64,000 nucleotides of DNA from Gentiana macrophylla (GCA_026214975.1 CM047815.1:66099852-66163851); one strand, 5' to 3'. Counted from the stretch's first letter, positions 21,473-33,030 are shown. The notes: a model not told the origin generated them from the sequence alone. Program-made: numbers and translations.

Positions 21473-23810
21473 CTATCTCTTTTTCGTAGTCTTTGGACGT
21501 TTCTTCGGTCGTTCAACTTCTACTTGACTAGATTCTTCGGCTTTGACACCGACACCTTCAACATCTGGAGTACATACACCTGTAGTCAGAAACTTGAATG
21601 CCATTTGAAGCGCCTTCACTAAATCCTTTTTGTTCTTTTTTGAAGCATTCGTAATCGTATCTTCTACAGCATCAACAACCCTAGCCTTGCTTTGCCTCAT
21701 CCTATATTTAAAACAGAAAAAACGTTAATGACATTGAAATCCCAAAAACACAACTGATTGTATATTCGTAAATTGATATGGTCAAGCCTCTCTTGAACCT
21801 CGCTGCTTCTGCTTGCTCACACCAGTCGGACGACATACGACAACACCTCGATACCAGTTCATGTAATCAAGCGTGCATTCCCAATCAAACCTCGCTTTCC
21901 CCATTCTTTGATCCTTATTTACTAGATGATTCACAAAATGAATGAAGTCATCGTCATGTGATTTGTGGGTGATGTTGTATTGTTTCACCTTCCCGGTTCT
22001 ATGTGATGCTTTTGGAGGAATTGGTGACTGAGGTATGGATTGGACATGACCCAACTGACGGACGACACTGTTTGAGTGATACACCTCTTCCATGTCCAGT
22101 GTCCTTGTGCAACCATAAAACCAGCATACATCGTTATCAGGCACCGTTCTCACTTGCCGATAAACATCCCAAACAACCTGCAAGATGGAAAATGCTTAAG
22201 TATAACCAAACGAGCTATTATCTTAGTTAATGCAAGATGGAAAATGCTTAAGTATAACTAAACGAACTATTATCTTACATCTCATGCCTCCATCAAGTCT
22301 AAGTCCTCTCTCAAATGCCTTAATGATGACAATGCCACATGATTGTTAATTCCAGTAAAAGGTTTCCAGTTCAATGACCGTACCATCTCCCTTTCATTGA
22401 AGTTTGTGTTCGTCGGAGGTCGCAATACTGGGAAGTGTTCGTACACCCATCCCTGTAAAACACATATTACAAAACTGTCGTGTAAGCATTGAAATATACA
22501 CATTAAACACAACGAAAACATTTAAATAACAAGTGTTTCCTCTAGCAATGTCAGGTATCCAGAAACTCCAACAGTATTGTTCCTAGAAGCCTTCGATAGT
22601 TGCCGGTACAGATTTTCCAGTGTAGCAGCACCCCAAGCCCACTCACCAACCTTATCCAGATCCCGTAGAAAATGAAGGTAAGCTATGTTTTTCTTATCTC
22701 CACTGTGGTCTTGAATCAAAGTACATGCAAGCAGGTACAACAAATATCCGTGCACAGCTTGATCCCCAGTAATGATCGGTGCAGTCTGACCGGTATTGGA
22801 TCCCTTATCCGCATTACTTCTTACACCTCATCTACCCGCAAGGTTGTTCTTCAGCCAAATTTTAAACACTCATAGTCCACCAACATGTCCTAACTCCTCT
22901 GACACTTCATCTATAGAAATCCCTAACAACTCGTGAACAAATGAAACTGGGTTATCCTCTTTTGCAAATTTAAAGTTCATGACCATACCGTCAACCGGTA
23001 AGCTTGAGATATATCGGACGTCGTCTAGTGTGATCGTCATCTCACCGAATGGCAAGTGGAAGGTGTTTGTTACTGGATTCCACCTCTCAACAAAAGCACT
23101 GACGACCACATGATTGGCTTGGCCGTATGAAGACTGTACCAGATTGTACAACGGATTAGCTCTCAACCTTGCCTTAAATTCTTCACATTCTACATCAATC
23201 TTCCACAGCTTACGGGAAGATGTGTATTGCTTACATCCAATTATACCTCGGTTCTGCTCAAATCACGATACGAATATAAAGTTATATATATGAAAAGAAT
23301 ATAAGTTTAAAACAATTTGATCAAATTATACAACTTAAAAAATATCATACATTTTGCTTATTAAACAACGCATAAACAACATGTTCTTCCCAATCCTTCC
23401 CCAATAGAATATCGGTGTCTATCACCACACCATCGTCACTGTCATACTCTAAACACTCAGCTGCGGCTGCTTTTGCCTCTGTCGGTGCCTCGGCACTGCC
23501 GGATGCCTGTCTTGTACTGGACCCGGATGTAGTGACCACGGCTATACAGGCTGCTTGAGCACTTGATGGCAGTCTTGTACTGATGCTTGTAGGGCCCCCC
23601 ACCAGTACCAAAAGCCTCAACTGATGCCTCCGCTGATGGCCTCACACTAACAACTGCATCTTCTTGTGTCGTAACTCCGGCTCTCAAATCTCCAACTTCC
23701 TCCGTCATAGCCCTAGCACAAACTGTCTCAAGTATCACTGAAGGATCCTGCACTCCCAACTGTGTCTGAATTGACTCAGTGGTAGCCCCAGACTTAACAA
23801 ATTTCTGCAC
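21473..23810 (-). pseudogene. Plant mobile domain (PMD) gene carried by the MULE
   Basis: Reading right to left: an Ala/Ser/Thr/Glu-rich N-terminal exon (about 23350-23810) ends AECLEYDSDDGVV...LFNKQN before a GTATGA donor near 23350. The PMD core is at about 22870-23250 (NPLYNLVQSSY, VERWNPVTNTFHLPFGEMTITLDDVRYISSLPVDG). It continues at 22522-22755 (DKKNIAYLHFLRDLDKVGEWAWGAATL), 22282-22452 (GWVYEHFPVLRPPT, LNWKPFTG), 21782-22183 (VVWDVYRQVRTVPDNDVCWFYGCT) and a basic tail at 21473-21700 (RPKKRPKTTKKR, a likely nuclear signal). PMD proteins are nuclear plant proteins (MAIN/MAIL1) and passengers of transposons. A frame slip in the 23580-23620 G run, stops near 22800-22870 and no clear ATG suggest decay. 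Exon borders are approximate. Confidence 0.75.
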
Positions 23811-23829
23811 AAACCAGACTTAACAAATT

Positions 23830-24190
23830 TGTAGCAATTGTTCTGTGCAGAAACGTCATCCAAGTTGACGTTTCTAATGTGCCATTGAAGGTGACGTTTT
23901 ACAGAAGAAGCCTAATAGAAAATAATCGTGTAAACATCACCCAAGCTGACGTTTTTCATGTACAAGGAACGCTACCATTGGTGACATTTTACAGAAGAAT
24001 CCCCAATGATATATAGTTGCTTCGACGTCACTCATACCAACGTTTCCCCAATAACATAGAAAGCCCCCCACACCAGCGTTAATGTAATAACCCTAATTTC
24101 AACATCATTGACTAAACGTCAGTCTGGCCGACGTTGGTTCAACAATACGAGCGACAGTCTTGGTGACGTTTCCATCTCGGTTCATCTTCC
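23830..24190. repeat. Palindrome array 3, core AACGTC...GACGTT
   Basis: It lies just upstream of the PMD gene and inside the right end of the MULE. It includes 23849-23875 (AGAAACGTCA...TGACGTTTCT, perfect 10-base arms) and 24115-24135. Single cores are at 23894, 23950, 24024, 24041 and 24162. With arrays 1 and 2 it gives a near-symmetric layout over the element. Confidence 0.7.
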
Positions 24191-24666
24191 CCGACTGTAT
24201 CGTCGGAAAACGGCCGGAAAATGCAATAAAACAGAAATAAACCACCTTAAAATCACTTTTGTAACCCGATTTCAACTACCCATGATTACCTATTGCAATC
24301 AAACAATAATCTACATACCTTTTACGATTCTTCCCTTCTTCTTCTATTCTTCTCCTCTTCTTCTATGGTCCGATTCTTTTTTTTTTTTCTGCTCCGATTT
24401 TTGTTTTTTTTCTTTCCAAAACCTTATACACTAAATAAGGGTTGGGAGGGAAATTATTTGAATAAGGGGGTGGGTTTGTTAATTTGTGTATATATCTGTA
24501 TAAGTAGGTTTTTTTAGAGTTTAAAAAAGTCTGGGGACTAAAGTGTATTTTTTCTCCTTTTATTTTTATTTTTATGTGGTGTAATAAGTGAAATGGTGGT
24601 GTGTAGAAGTAAAAAAAAAATTAAATAATGGGTGTAATTTATAGAAAGGGGTGCCAATAGAACCCA
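24191..24666. other. Right subterminal region and terminus of the MULE
   Basis: CT-rich and AT-rich non-coding sequence. 24530-24666 inverted resembles the left terminus: GGGTTCTATTGGCACCCC, ATTACACCC, then CACACCACC and ACACCACAT words. No gene is seen. Confidence 0.6.
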
Positions 24667-25761
24667 GTAATTTAATACTACCACTTTTATTTTTTTACCT
24701 TTAGTTGCCTGGAGAACTAAATATTCTATAGATTCGTATCGTATGTTGTTTTTATGAGTTTAATAACTACTACTCCATTATTCCACCTCCCATTACAAAA
24801 ATAAAATATAGAATTAGGAAAAATGAATAAGGACATTTACACATTTTAATTCAACTAATAGTCCAGTTTATTGTTTCATAAGGCATTAAGGATAAGTGAC
24901 ACATATTATACCTAAAATACCCCTAATTTTTTATTTTTCCAGAATATCCATTTTAATTACTTTTTTTAAACCTAATATCCCTGAATCGAGAAAATATCCG
25001 TTGTTTGCGTTAATCTTCAATTGATTCCAATCTTTCTTTTCGTATTCCATAAAATTTGAATCCGAAGTTCCGTAATCGATTGCGTTCTTGTCTGCCTGTC
25101 CAATTATGATCCTATTCTAAAACGGTTTGCTGCAAAACGATTAAATCAAACGATTTTTTTCATTTTTTTCTTAAATTGATGTGATTCCACGATTCATTCT
25201 TCGATCGATTACTGCTGTCTGAATTGGTAATGAGATCCACGAAGTCACAACTGTTTGCATTGCTTCGATTTTGTATTTGCTGCAAACTATTGAATCAAAC
25301 GATTTTTTCATCTTTTTGTTCAATTATCTGATTCTACGATTTTGAATTGGTAATGAGATCCACAAAGTCACAACATTGCTTCGATTCTGTTGTCTTAGGA
25401 TCATCAATAGGCTGTTGAGGCAGAGATCGGTGCATAAATACAATTTTCAGCGTTCGTAATTAGAGCCGTTTGCTCAATGTAAAATTCAGTAAGTTTCATT
25501 CATTTCAATGTTCATTTCATTAAGTTTGCTCAATGTTGGATTCAATATGTTTCATTTTGATTGATTTTCTGAGTAGTTGTCTATCTACTTGAATAACTAG
25601 TTCATGGTATGGATCTTTGTTATAAAACAGTGAACTATGATACTTGAAATTGCAGAAACTAGCAAACATTGAACGATATATTACATAGTTTTACAGAGAC
25701 ATGATAGAAATGTAAAATTTAATTCTTAAACTTTATACATAAATATAGAAATTTACAATAT
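24667..25761. other. Non-coding stretch with a ~156-bp imperfect tandem duplication
   Basis: AT-rich sequence flanking the MULE. Two related blocks at about 25127-25282 and 25283-25400 share AAATCAAACGATTTTTT, ATTCTACGATT and GAATTGGTAATGAGATCCAC. No coding signal is seen. It may be the left end of the second MULE, but I find no terminal inverted repeat. Confidence 0.5.
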
Positions 25762-26214
25762 TTAAAACAAACTTTTAAAATCCATTCTATTGCTCTTAGA
25801 ATGGAATTCTGATTTCCTCAATGTACTCCCTGATTTCGATGCTTTCTGCTTCCCTGGTTGCCTTGTGAATGGTATCTCCCTCGGGAACAATGGAATCCTG
25901 TTTCCTCCTTCCCATGGCATGAGCTGGTAGTGGATTAGTGCATATGTGGTTTGGACTGCCACTTTGTATTCATCGTTGCATAGCCTCACTATTTTATTGA
26001 TCTTGTCTTTTACAATGTTGAGTTTGTCTCTTATAAATCCAATTTATGTCTCAATTACTTGTTCGTTTTGTTGGATCTGTAGCCGAAGTTCATCAATTTG
26101 TTGTTGCATTTCTGTTTCCCTGTTATGTAGTTCCAGCCTCACATGGCCTATTGTCAATCTTACTTCTTCAAATTCTCTTGGTACTATCCATGCCATTTGT
26201 CCTCTGCCTGCCAT
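25762..26214 (-). pseudogene. Unknown coiled-coil protein, one in-frame stop
   Basis: An ATG at 26214-26212 opens a 150-codon frame interrupted only by TAA at 26046-26044 (codon 57). Residues 12-56 look like a coiled coil (REFEEVRLTIGHVRLELHNR, QQQIDELRLQIQQNEQVI). The second half (DKLNIVKDKINKIVRLCNDE) is followed by a Pro-rich segment (MPWEGGNRIPLFPREIPFT) and a basic tail. It is oriented away from the MuDR-like transposase fragment at 42720 and shares its background sequence, so it may be an accessory gene of that element, as some Mutator elements have two genes. I do not recognise the family. Confidence 0.45.
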
Positions 26215-26946
26215 TTTTGCCTTTAGTATATTTTTATTTTTCTCTAATTTGTTTGTGTTTGTGTTTGTTTGTATTTATTGAATCTCCATGTCTTTTTAGA
26301 TTATTCATTGAGTTGTGTCTCTTCATTTTCATGGTAGTTATTAGTCTTTTTTGTGTCTTTTCATTTTTGTTGGTTATGTGCATTTTTTTGGCTGTAATTA
26401 TATGAGATAGTTATTATGTTTATTCCATTTTTTTGGTCTTCTGCGTGTGTTTTTTTTAGTTTGTGTCTTTTCATTTTTCTAACTTCTTAGATTCTGTCAG
26501 TTTTTTTTGTAACTTACAGTACATTTTAAAACAGTGAACCAGATTGTTGTTTGTTTTATAAATAGCGAACCAGAGTACTTTAGTTTTGAAGACAGTGAAC
26601 CGTAATACTTTTAGTTTTAGAAACAGTGAACCGGAGTATTTTGTGTCAATTTGTATTGTATGTTTTATAAAAAATGAACCGTATTACTTTAGTTTTAGAA
26701 ACACTGAACCGGAATACTTTTAGTTTTAGAAACAGCGAACCAGAGGATTCTGTGTCAATTTTTATGTTGATGAATTAGTTATCTTATTGTGAACTAATTT
26801 ACTAGTATTTGGACTAACTTTTAATATCTTTTTATTCTTGTAGGTTGTCTCTGGTGACCTTTTTGGTCTGCTTTCATATGCTGGTGAGTTTTGTGTGATT
26901 CATTTAGGCTTGAATGATACGTTCCAATCTACCTTAAGTCGTTTGT
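26215..26946. repeat. AGTGAACC-rich spacer
   Basis: From 26520 to 26760 the word CAGTGAACCAGAG or a variant recurs about seven times (26533, 26567, 26594, 26625, 26674, 26703, 26735). It alternates with TACTTTTAGTTTTAGAAA. The same word recurs at 55800-55855, beyond copia D and copia B, showing that these stretches were once one. A small possible exon lies at about 26843-26883 between TTCTTGTAG and GTGAGT. The rest is T-rich and non-coding. Confidence 0.6.
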
Positions 26947-27288
26947 TGATGAAGTTTGTAGAATTACAAACAAACAAAATAAAATACGGAATTATTGTTG
27001 ATCAAGTAAAAGTTACAATACATTTACAATGTGGCTGATCATGAGGTATTTATAACATTATACACCTCATGAATCAGTTAGAAGTAAGTTACAAACGGTT
27101 ATAACAGATACAACTAAATAACCACTTTCTATATTATACACTATATCAAAGCGATCGGCAGGTTTGCCGAGTCTTCGTGATTGTCAAGAGGTTCTTTCGG
27201 TCTTCATCTTTGTCGGCCAAGAGTCTTGATATCTTCGATTGATCAGCAGAGTGCACTCAGCATTCCTATCAGCTTTTATATTGTAACA
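26947..27288 (-). repeat. 3' LTR of copia D
   Basis: 342 bases, closely similar to 42380-42718. On the minus strand it opens TGTTACAATATAAAAGC. The polypurine tract lies directly to its right. Confidence 0.85.
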
Positions 27289-27638
27289 CCCCGTCAAGCT
27301 GTGAGTGGTTCATGAACAGCTTGCACTCATCATTCCCATCAGCTACTTGAAGTCTGAAAGATCTTTGAAACTCCTAATTTATCTAGTAGATGAGAGAAAA
27401 TAGGTGCATCTAAGGCTTTGGTGAGGATGTCAACTATTTGTTCTTTGGTATTGACTGGCAGAAGTTTGATGAGTCCTGATTTGACTTTGTTTCAAACAAC
27501 ATGACAGTCAATTTCAATATGTTTGGTTCTTTCATGGAAGACAGGATTGTGAGCTATGTGCATTGCACTGGCATTGTCACAAAAAAGGACAGCAGGCAAC
27601 TGGACTGGAATTTGTAAATCCTATAAAATATAGATAAG

Positions 27639-28344
27639 CTACTGGATTTCACAAACTGCATTTGCCATGGACCTGTACTCAGCCTCTGATGAGCTTCTAG
27701 CAATTGTTGTTTGTTTCTTTGCCTTCCAAGAAATTGGAGCATCTCCTAGAATCATCATGTGGCCTGATACTGATCTTCTTGTTTCAGGACAACCAACCCA
27801 ATCACTATCTGTAAAACCCTTAAGTAAAAGATTATTGTCTGCTGGGAAGAAGATTCCTTGGGCAGGATTGGTCTTCAAGTATCTCAGCAGTTTAAAAGCT
27901 GCCTTCATATGGTTTTTAGTAGGAGTGTCTAGAAATTGACTTAGTTGTTGGACTACAAAGGCAATGTCTGGTCTAGTAAAAGTGAGGTAAATTAATTCAC
28001 CTACTAGGGATCTGTATGCAGCATTGTCTTCTAAAAGTGGTGAGTCACCATGTTTTAAGGTCTGCTTGGACTCCATAGGTGTCTTAGCAGATTTGGCTCC
28101 CAAAAATTCATATTCTTCAAGGAGGTTAAGTGTGTATTTTCTTTGTGAAATGGATATGCCTTTTGGACATGTAGCAGTCTCAATGCCTAAGAAATATCTC
28201 AATTTTCCAAGATCTTTGATGATGAAATGTTGAAGTAGAACATCCTTTACTTGCTGAATCAGCCCTTCACTGGGGCTTGCTGCTATGATGTCATCAACAT
28301 AGACCATTAAAACAATAAATTACTGTCCTGATCCTTTTGTAAGC
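27639..28344 (-). pseudogene. Copia D reverse transcriptase C-terminal part and RNase H
   Basis: It begins beside gypsy E with KGSGQ, a stop (TAA), FIVL and then the catalytic MVYVDDIIAAS motif. It goes on through KDLGKLRYFLGIE, QRKYTLNLLEEYEFLG and YRSLVGELIYLTFTRPDI. RNase H shows GFTDSDWVGCPETRRSVSGH and SSSEAEYRSMA, with its acidic residues in place. The sequence runs out of frame near 27640, and the normal C terminus (HTKHI type) is not clear between 27300 and 27640. Roughly 120 residues of reverse transcriptase upstream of YVDD are missing. Confidence 0.85.
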
Positions 28345-29767
28345 TGTTTAGGGTATATTTTACTATATTTTCGGGCTTAATCCCTAAACAATTTACCTTA
28401 TTTTTAAGGGAAATAAATGAGAAAAGCGTGTTTTAACCGTTAAATTCCTATAATGGTTATTGAGGGGTTATAATTTAATTATGAGGAAATATTGAGTTTA
28501 AATGTTATTTTGTTACACATTTTATTATTATTATTATTCGATGACTTGGTGTAACAACAATTTTGCGAGAAAATTAAAAGATATGCATGGGGATATTATT
28601 AATGGTGAAGATTAATCTCATTCAATCAAGTGATTTCAAAATAAAGAAGAAAATCGGAGCATTGAAGAGAGGATAAATCGGATCGGATCGAAAGAGTGAA
28701 GTGGGGACACGGTATACGGAAGCAACAAATTGTGAAAACGCCAGAATAGGTAGGCTCGGTCGACCGAGCCATGCTATTCGGATCGACCGAGTGTCTTATG
28801 TCGGTCTACCGAGGCTGAAAATCGACGCGTTTTTCTAGATCCTTCCTTATGTCGGCGAAACTCCTATATAAGCAGCACCATTCGAGCAGAAAAGAACACA
28901 CAGAAAAATACGCATTATTCATTCATTCAAAACCCTAGCAGCCGCATATACAAAAGAGCAAACAAGGAGATGAACTCTTCCATCCCAACAATCATGATCA
29001 CCAATATGATTGTTGGCTAAGCAATTCGCGGTGGGACAACGGAGGAAACCAATCAACAACTACACCAACTAGAGGATTTTTAGCTATATCTTAGTGAGTT
29101 AAATTTATGATTTTTCGTCAATTGGATATTGTTATATTGTTTATGTTTTATTTGAATCGAGAGATCGATGAAACTATCTTTTTGATTGAATTTATATGAG
29201 AATATTGTTCAAGCTTTGATCTTTTCAATTGATGCAATTAATTGTGATTCAAGAGATTGTTCATGATTAGTTGAGTAGAGTATTGGAGACAATCTCATGA
29301 TCGTGTTATGCATGCTAGTTTAGTTTTGCTTGAGAAAGAAAACGAAACCCTAGAAATTGATTAAAGAGATTTAATCGAATTCGTGATTTGATCATTACTA
29401 AAAATCGTATCTTTAGCGCGCAATCTAGTTGGGGTTGGTTGGTTGGTTGGTGGATTCTCGTTGCCTTGCCGTTATTTTAAATCTTTGATAAACCAAATTC
29501 GTTCGTATCAATTGTGATTGCTACGTTTAGTTATTTTAAAAACCCTAGTTGTTACCTGCCTTTTTTTTCTGCATATTTCTGTTTTTAGATTACAAGTAGC
29601 ATAAACCTTAGTTTTAGGTAGTAATCTGTGACATAATCGATATAATAACTGTACTCTAATCCGATAAACGTTCGATTCCCTTAGGACGACCCGTTAACAC
29701 CCTTTACTACGAACCTTATACTTGGGGTGTTTCGGTTTATAAATTTAAAACTAGTTTTTACCGAACA
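28345..29767 (+). repeat. 5' LTR of gypsy E
   Basis: TGTTTAGGG...CGAACA. It contains the palindrome GGCTCGGTCGACCGAGCC (28753-28770) plus two degenerate relatives (28777-28791, 28801-28814). A TATA box (TATATAA, 28865-28871) lies about 95 bases beyond the perfect palindrome. Confidence 0.85.
28865..28871 (+). promoter_or_regulatory. TATA box of gypsy E
   Basis: CTATATAAGC in the 5' LTR, with GC-rich palindromes 50-110 bases upstream. Transcription would begin near 28895. Confidence 0.55.
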
Positions 29768-29773
29768 AGTTTT

Positions 29774-29791
29774 TGGCGCCGTTGCCGGGGA
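29774..29791 (+). other. Primer-binding site of gypsy E (tRNA-Asp)
   Basis: TGGCGCCGTTGCCGGGGA, six bases after the LTR end. It is identical to the site of gypsy F. 29792-30318 is the untranslated leader and holds no recognisable feature. Confidence 0.9.
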
Positions 29792-30318
29792 GTCGGTTAC
29801 GGTTGTCGGATTCTTCGTAGTGCAGTTTTTCGTACCGTTCGGTATTTTGGCCATAACTTTCGGCTCGAGTGTCCGTTTGGCGTGCAGATTTCAACCCGTT
29901 TTTTTTACCGTCTTAGTGTTTTTCCTGTTTTAAGTTTTTCGTAGGTAGGTTTCTTTTTCTGCTTCGCTTTCTATATCTTTCTAAATTAAAAAATAAAAAA
30001 ATAAAAAAGAAACTTTCTCGAACGAGCGCTCACTCATCCGAAAGCCCGCCTCGCCTTTTCAATTTGTCTTCTCGAACGCTAGTTCGATGACTGAACGAGC
30101 GCTCGTTCACCCCAGAATCCCCTTCTCTCTTCTCTCTTTCTAAACCTCTAAACCTTCTAGTCTTCTCTACATTCGTTCTCATCAACCCTAAGGTTGATTT
30201 CTTCCTGTTCTGCTCTTCTGGTTTATGCAAACTAGGAGTAAGAAGGGACCTCTTACCTTTAATCCCGAACTGAAGCGATCTATTATCGTGGAGAAAGCTC
30301 TTCCCTAATCCAGGCAGT

Positions 30319-31803
30319 ATGGCTAACGAAGTTCCAAATGCTGAGACCCTCAAGCCCAAATGAATCGATCCTTCAACAGATGCAGGCAATACAACAACAA
30401 CAGAATCAACAAGCTGGAATAAATAATCAATTTCAACAGTTCCGTCAGAACCAGCTAAACCAATTAAATCAAGACCCCTATGCTCCCTATCTTGACCAAG
30501 ACTTCCTGGAAGGGCATTGACCTATTCGCCCTCCAGACATGGGGCAAGTGAACTTCGATCCGAAAAATAGAGTGGTAGGATCGGGTCGAGAATAGTTCTT
30601 TTCATGGCAGCGCTGCCGACGAAGATCCTCATGACTTCTTGTCCACCTTCGTTCAAATATGTGAAGCGGTGCCACTATCCTGGTGTTGATTCCGAGATTG
30701 TCAAGTTAAAACTCTTCCCGTTTGCTCTAAAGGGTGAAGCAAACCGTTGGTTCAAATCTTTAGCACATCATTCTCTCCGCACTGGAATGATGTCAAAAGA
30801 GCCTTTGCTCAAGTTTGTCTCACTGGGACAATCATGGACATGAAAAGGAGATAGCCACATTTGAACAACTTGATGGTGAGAGTGCGGGAAAGCATGGGAG
30901 AGACTGAATGTTGATGAGGAAGTGCCCCAACCATGGATCTGAGACATGAGCTACAGAGTTATTCTACAGATGTGTCTCTCAACCAAATAGAGACTTCTTA
31001 GATTCAAACTGCTCATGGATCATTCTAGGGGGCGGTGATGACGCTCGCTATGTGGTAGTCAAACTATAGCAAAGAATAACATGTGGTCAACTCCAAGGAA
31101 TACCAATGTTAGTGCGAATAAGAAGGAATCTGCTGCGAGCAATTCTGAGACTAAAGTGTTAGTTGCTCAAATGGAAGTAATTAGCAAGCAGCTAGCCAAT
31201 TTACAAATGCAGCAGCAACAAGGGCCGTCAGATGGGAACTACCTGGGAATGCAGGCGGGAAATGAGATGAATGAGGAAGTGAATTTAATGGAGAATCATA
31301 ACCAAACCTTCAGAAACTTCAATCAGAATCAGAATTATTCCGGATTTCAACGTCCCAATCTTAATCAAGCCAATGCACCACATGGCCCATGAAATTCCAA
31401 ACATTCTTTCAGCTCAAGTTATCAAAGACCACCTCCCGGGGTGGTTAATCAATCTCACAATCCTGACTCACAGAGACCTCAAGGTGGTTGGAATCAAAAC
31501 CAACCTCATAACCAAACCACCTCTTATGTTCCTCAACATAAGTTTGATGAGCTAGTAGACATGGTGAAGACCCTGGCTACTAGTGTCAAGACAATAGAGA
31601 GACAGGTTGGTCAGATGGCAGACCAACAAGCAAGCAGACCCCAGGGCAAACTTCCAAGTTATACCGAAAGAAATCCTAAAGCAGATGTCAATGTTTGCAC
31701 TGCCATCACACCTCAATGGGATTATGGGAACGAAGAGCTGAATGAGGTCACTCTAAGAAGTGGTAAGCAGGTGGGACCCGGAAAGATGTCGGGAAACGAG
31801 TAG
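30319..31803 (+). pseudogene. Gypsy E gag
   Basis: ATG at 30319 starts MANEVPNAETLKPK and then meets a stop. The gag continues in other frames: a Gln/Asn-rich part (30338-30520), the retrotransposon gag core near 30600-30840 (VKLKLFPFALKGEANRWFKS), then Gln-rich sequence (31081-31392) and a C-terminal part (FDELVDMVKTLATSVKTIERQ, NEVTLRSGKQVG) to 31803. At least four frame breaks make it inactive. No CCHC knuckle is seen. Confidence 0.8.
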
Positions 31804-33030
31804 CCCCTCCTGACGCCATAAGTTTAGGAGGGGGCAATCAGAAGTTAAATACTGAAGAAAGCAACAGTGAGGAGGAGCTTAATGATGATTCTTCGGGTGA
31901 TGAAAATGATTCTGATAGAGAAATGAGGAAAAGTCAGGTGGCTGTACCCCTGACAAAGAAGAGGGAGGAAAAGTTTGTCAGATGGAAGGATAAGGAAGAC
32001 GAAGCCATAAAAAATCAAGCCATGAACAATGATAAAGCCCTTCCTTATCCACCGAAGAAGAAAGAGAACACCCTCAGTCATGACAGACAATATGACGGTG
32101 TGAGGAGGATGCTTAGAGATACCAAAGTGAGTTTACCCCTAGCTGAGGTATTGACTGAAATGCCCAAGTGCTCTAAGTATCTTAAGAAAGTTTGTGGAAG
32201 CAAGAAGAAGCTTCAAGGGATGGCAGAAGAAGCTTTAAGAGAAGAGTGCTCTATGGTTTCACAAAAAGTTGCTACTAAGCGAGGTGACCCCGGGAGACCT
32301 TCAATCTCTTGTGAGATTGAAGGCCACATGTTCCAAAACGTCTTATGCGACTCAGGGGCCTTTATAAATGTGATGCCATTGAACGCGTGCAAAAGCTCGG
32401 TTTAGATAAAAGAATGCGGGAACGCCCTATTTCTCTTGGATGGTAGACCGATCTAGCCGCCAAAGAGACCGGTTGTGTTGCTAATGTTCTTCTTCGTGTT
32501 GAACATTTGGTCTTCCCCACTGACTGGGTTATCTTGGACTATCCACCGACAAAGAGATGCCCCAATTCTAGGCCGGACCTTTTTGGACACCTCCGCCGCC
32601 TCATCGATTTCTGTAAGGGTCAGATTACGCTTAGAGTTGATGATACATCTGTTACCTTCACACGAGGGAAAAGTCCTGAGGAAACCTTGATTGAAGAAAT
32701 CTCGTTCGTTGAAGCAATTTATGAGGACGAAGAAGATGCCAACTCTGAAGAAGCGGTAGAGCTAACAGAGATAGGTGTTTTCGAAGCTATAAACATTAAA
32801 GATCAAGCTGTCTGTGGATCGTCTTCACAACTTGCTCACACTGAGCCTGTCAGTGAACAAGAAACATGGAGATTCCCAGCAATGAACGATGATCTCAACG
32901 AGTTGCATCAGGAAGACTTTAACCCTGTAGAAGAGGAAGCCACGATGGGTAGTTGGTATGAAGTGGATTTCCGGAGAGAGACTACTCATTGGGAGGTTGA
33001 TGATTGGGAACAACTAGCAGAGAGGAGCTA
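31804..33030 (+). pseudogene. Gypsy E protease region and acidic linker
   Basis: The retropepsin motif LCDSGAFINVMPL has its Asp at 32349-32351, downstream of KYLKKVCGSKKKL, a stretch usual in this group. The frame breaks soon after (32405). 32507-33031 is a long Glu/Asp-rich linker (YEDEEDANSEEAVELTE) leading to reverse transcriptase. The second protease half is out of frame (DWVILDYPPTKRCPNSRPD near 32515). Confidence 0.75.

Larger units (their letters stand above)
9766..24666. mobile_element. Large Mutator-like element with transposase/OTU and PMD genes
   Basis: The left end reads GGTTTTATTGACACCCC, the right end inverted GGTTCTATTGGCACCCC. Both continue with TTTCTA and TTACACCC-like sequence and then CACACCAC-rich sequence. 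Flanks TCAATTTAA (9757-9765) and GTAATTTAA (24667-24675) match at 7 of 9, consistent with the 9-bp duplication of Mutator. Inside are a MULE transposase leading into an OTU region (plus strand), a convergent PMD gene (minus strand) and three palindrome arrays. It is interrupted by a MITE (9794-10712) and a LARD (14374-19995); without them it is about 8.4 kb. Both genes are broken, so it is not autonomous now. The exact ends are inferred and could be off by a few bases. Confidence 0.75.

Noticed and set aside
11380..24190. CRISPR-like array
   Set aside because: The palindromes vary, spacers are not of uniform length, repeats alternate orientation and the genome is a plant's; no CRISPR.
24108..24517. 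Plus-strand frames rich in Phe, Ser and Leu
   Set aside because: They come from CT-rich low-complexity sequence at the right end of the MULE.
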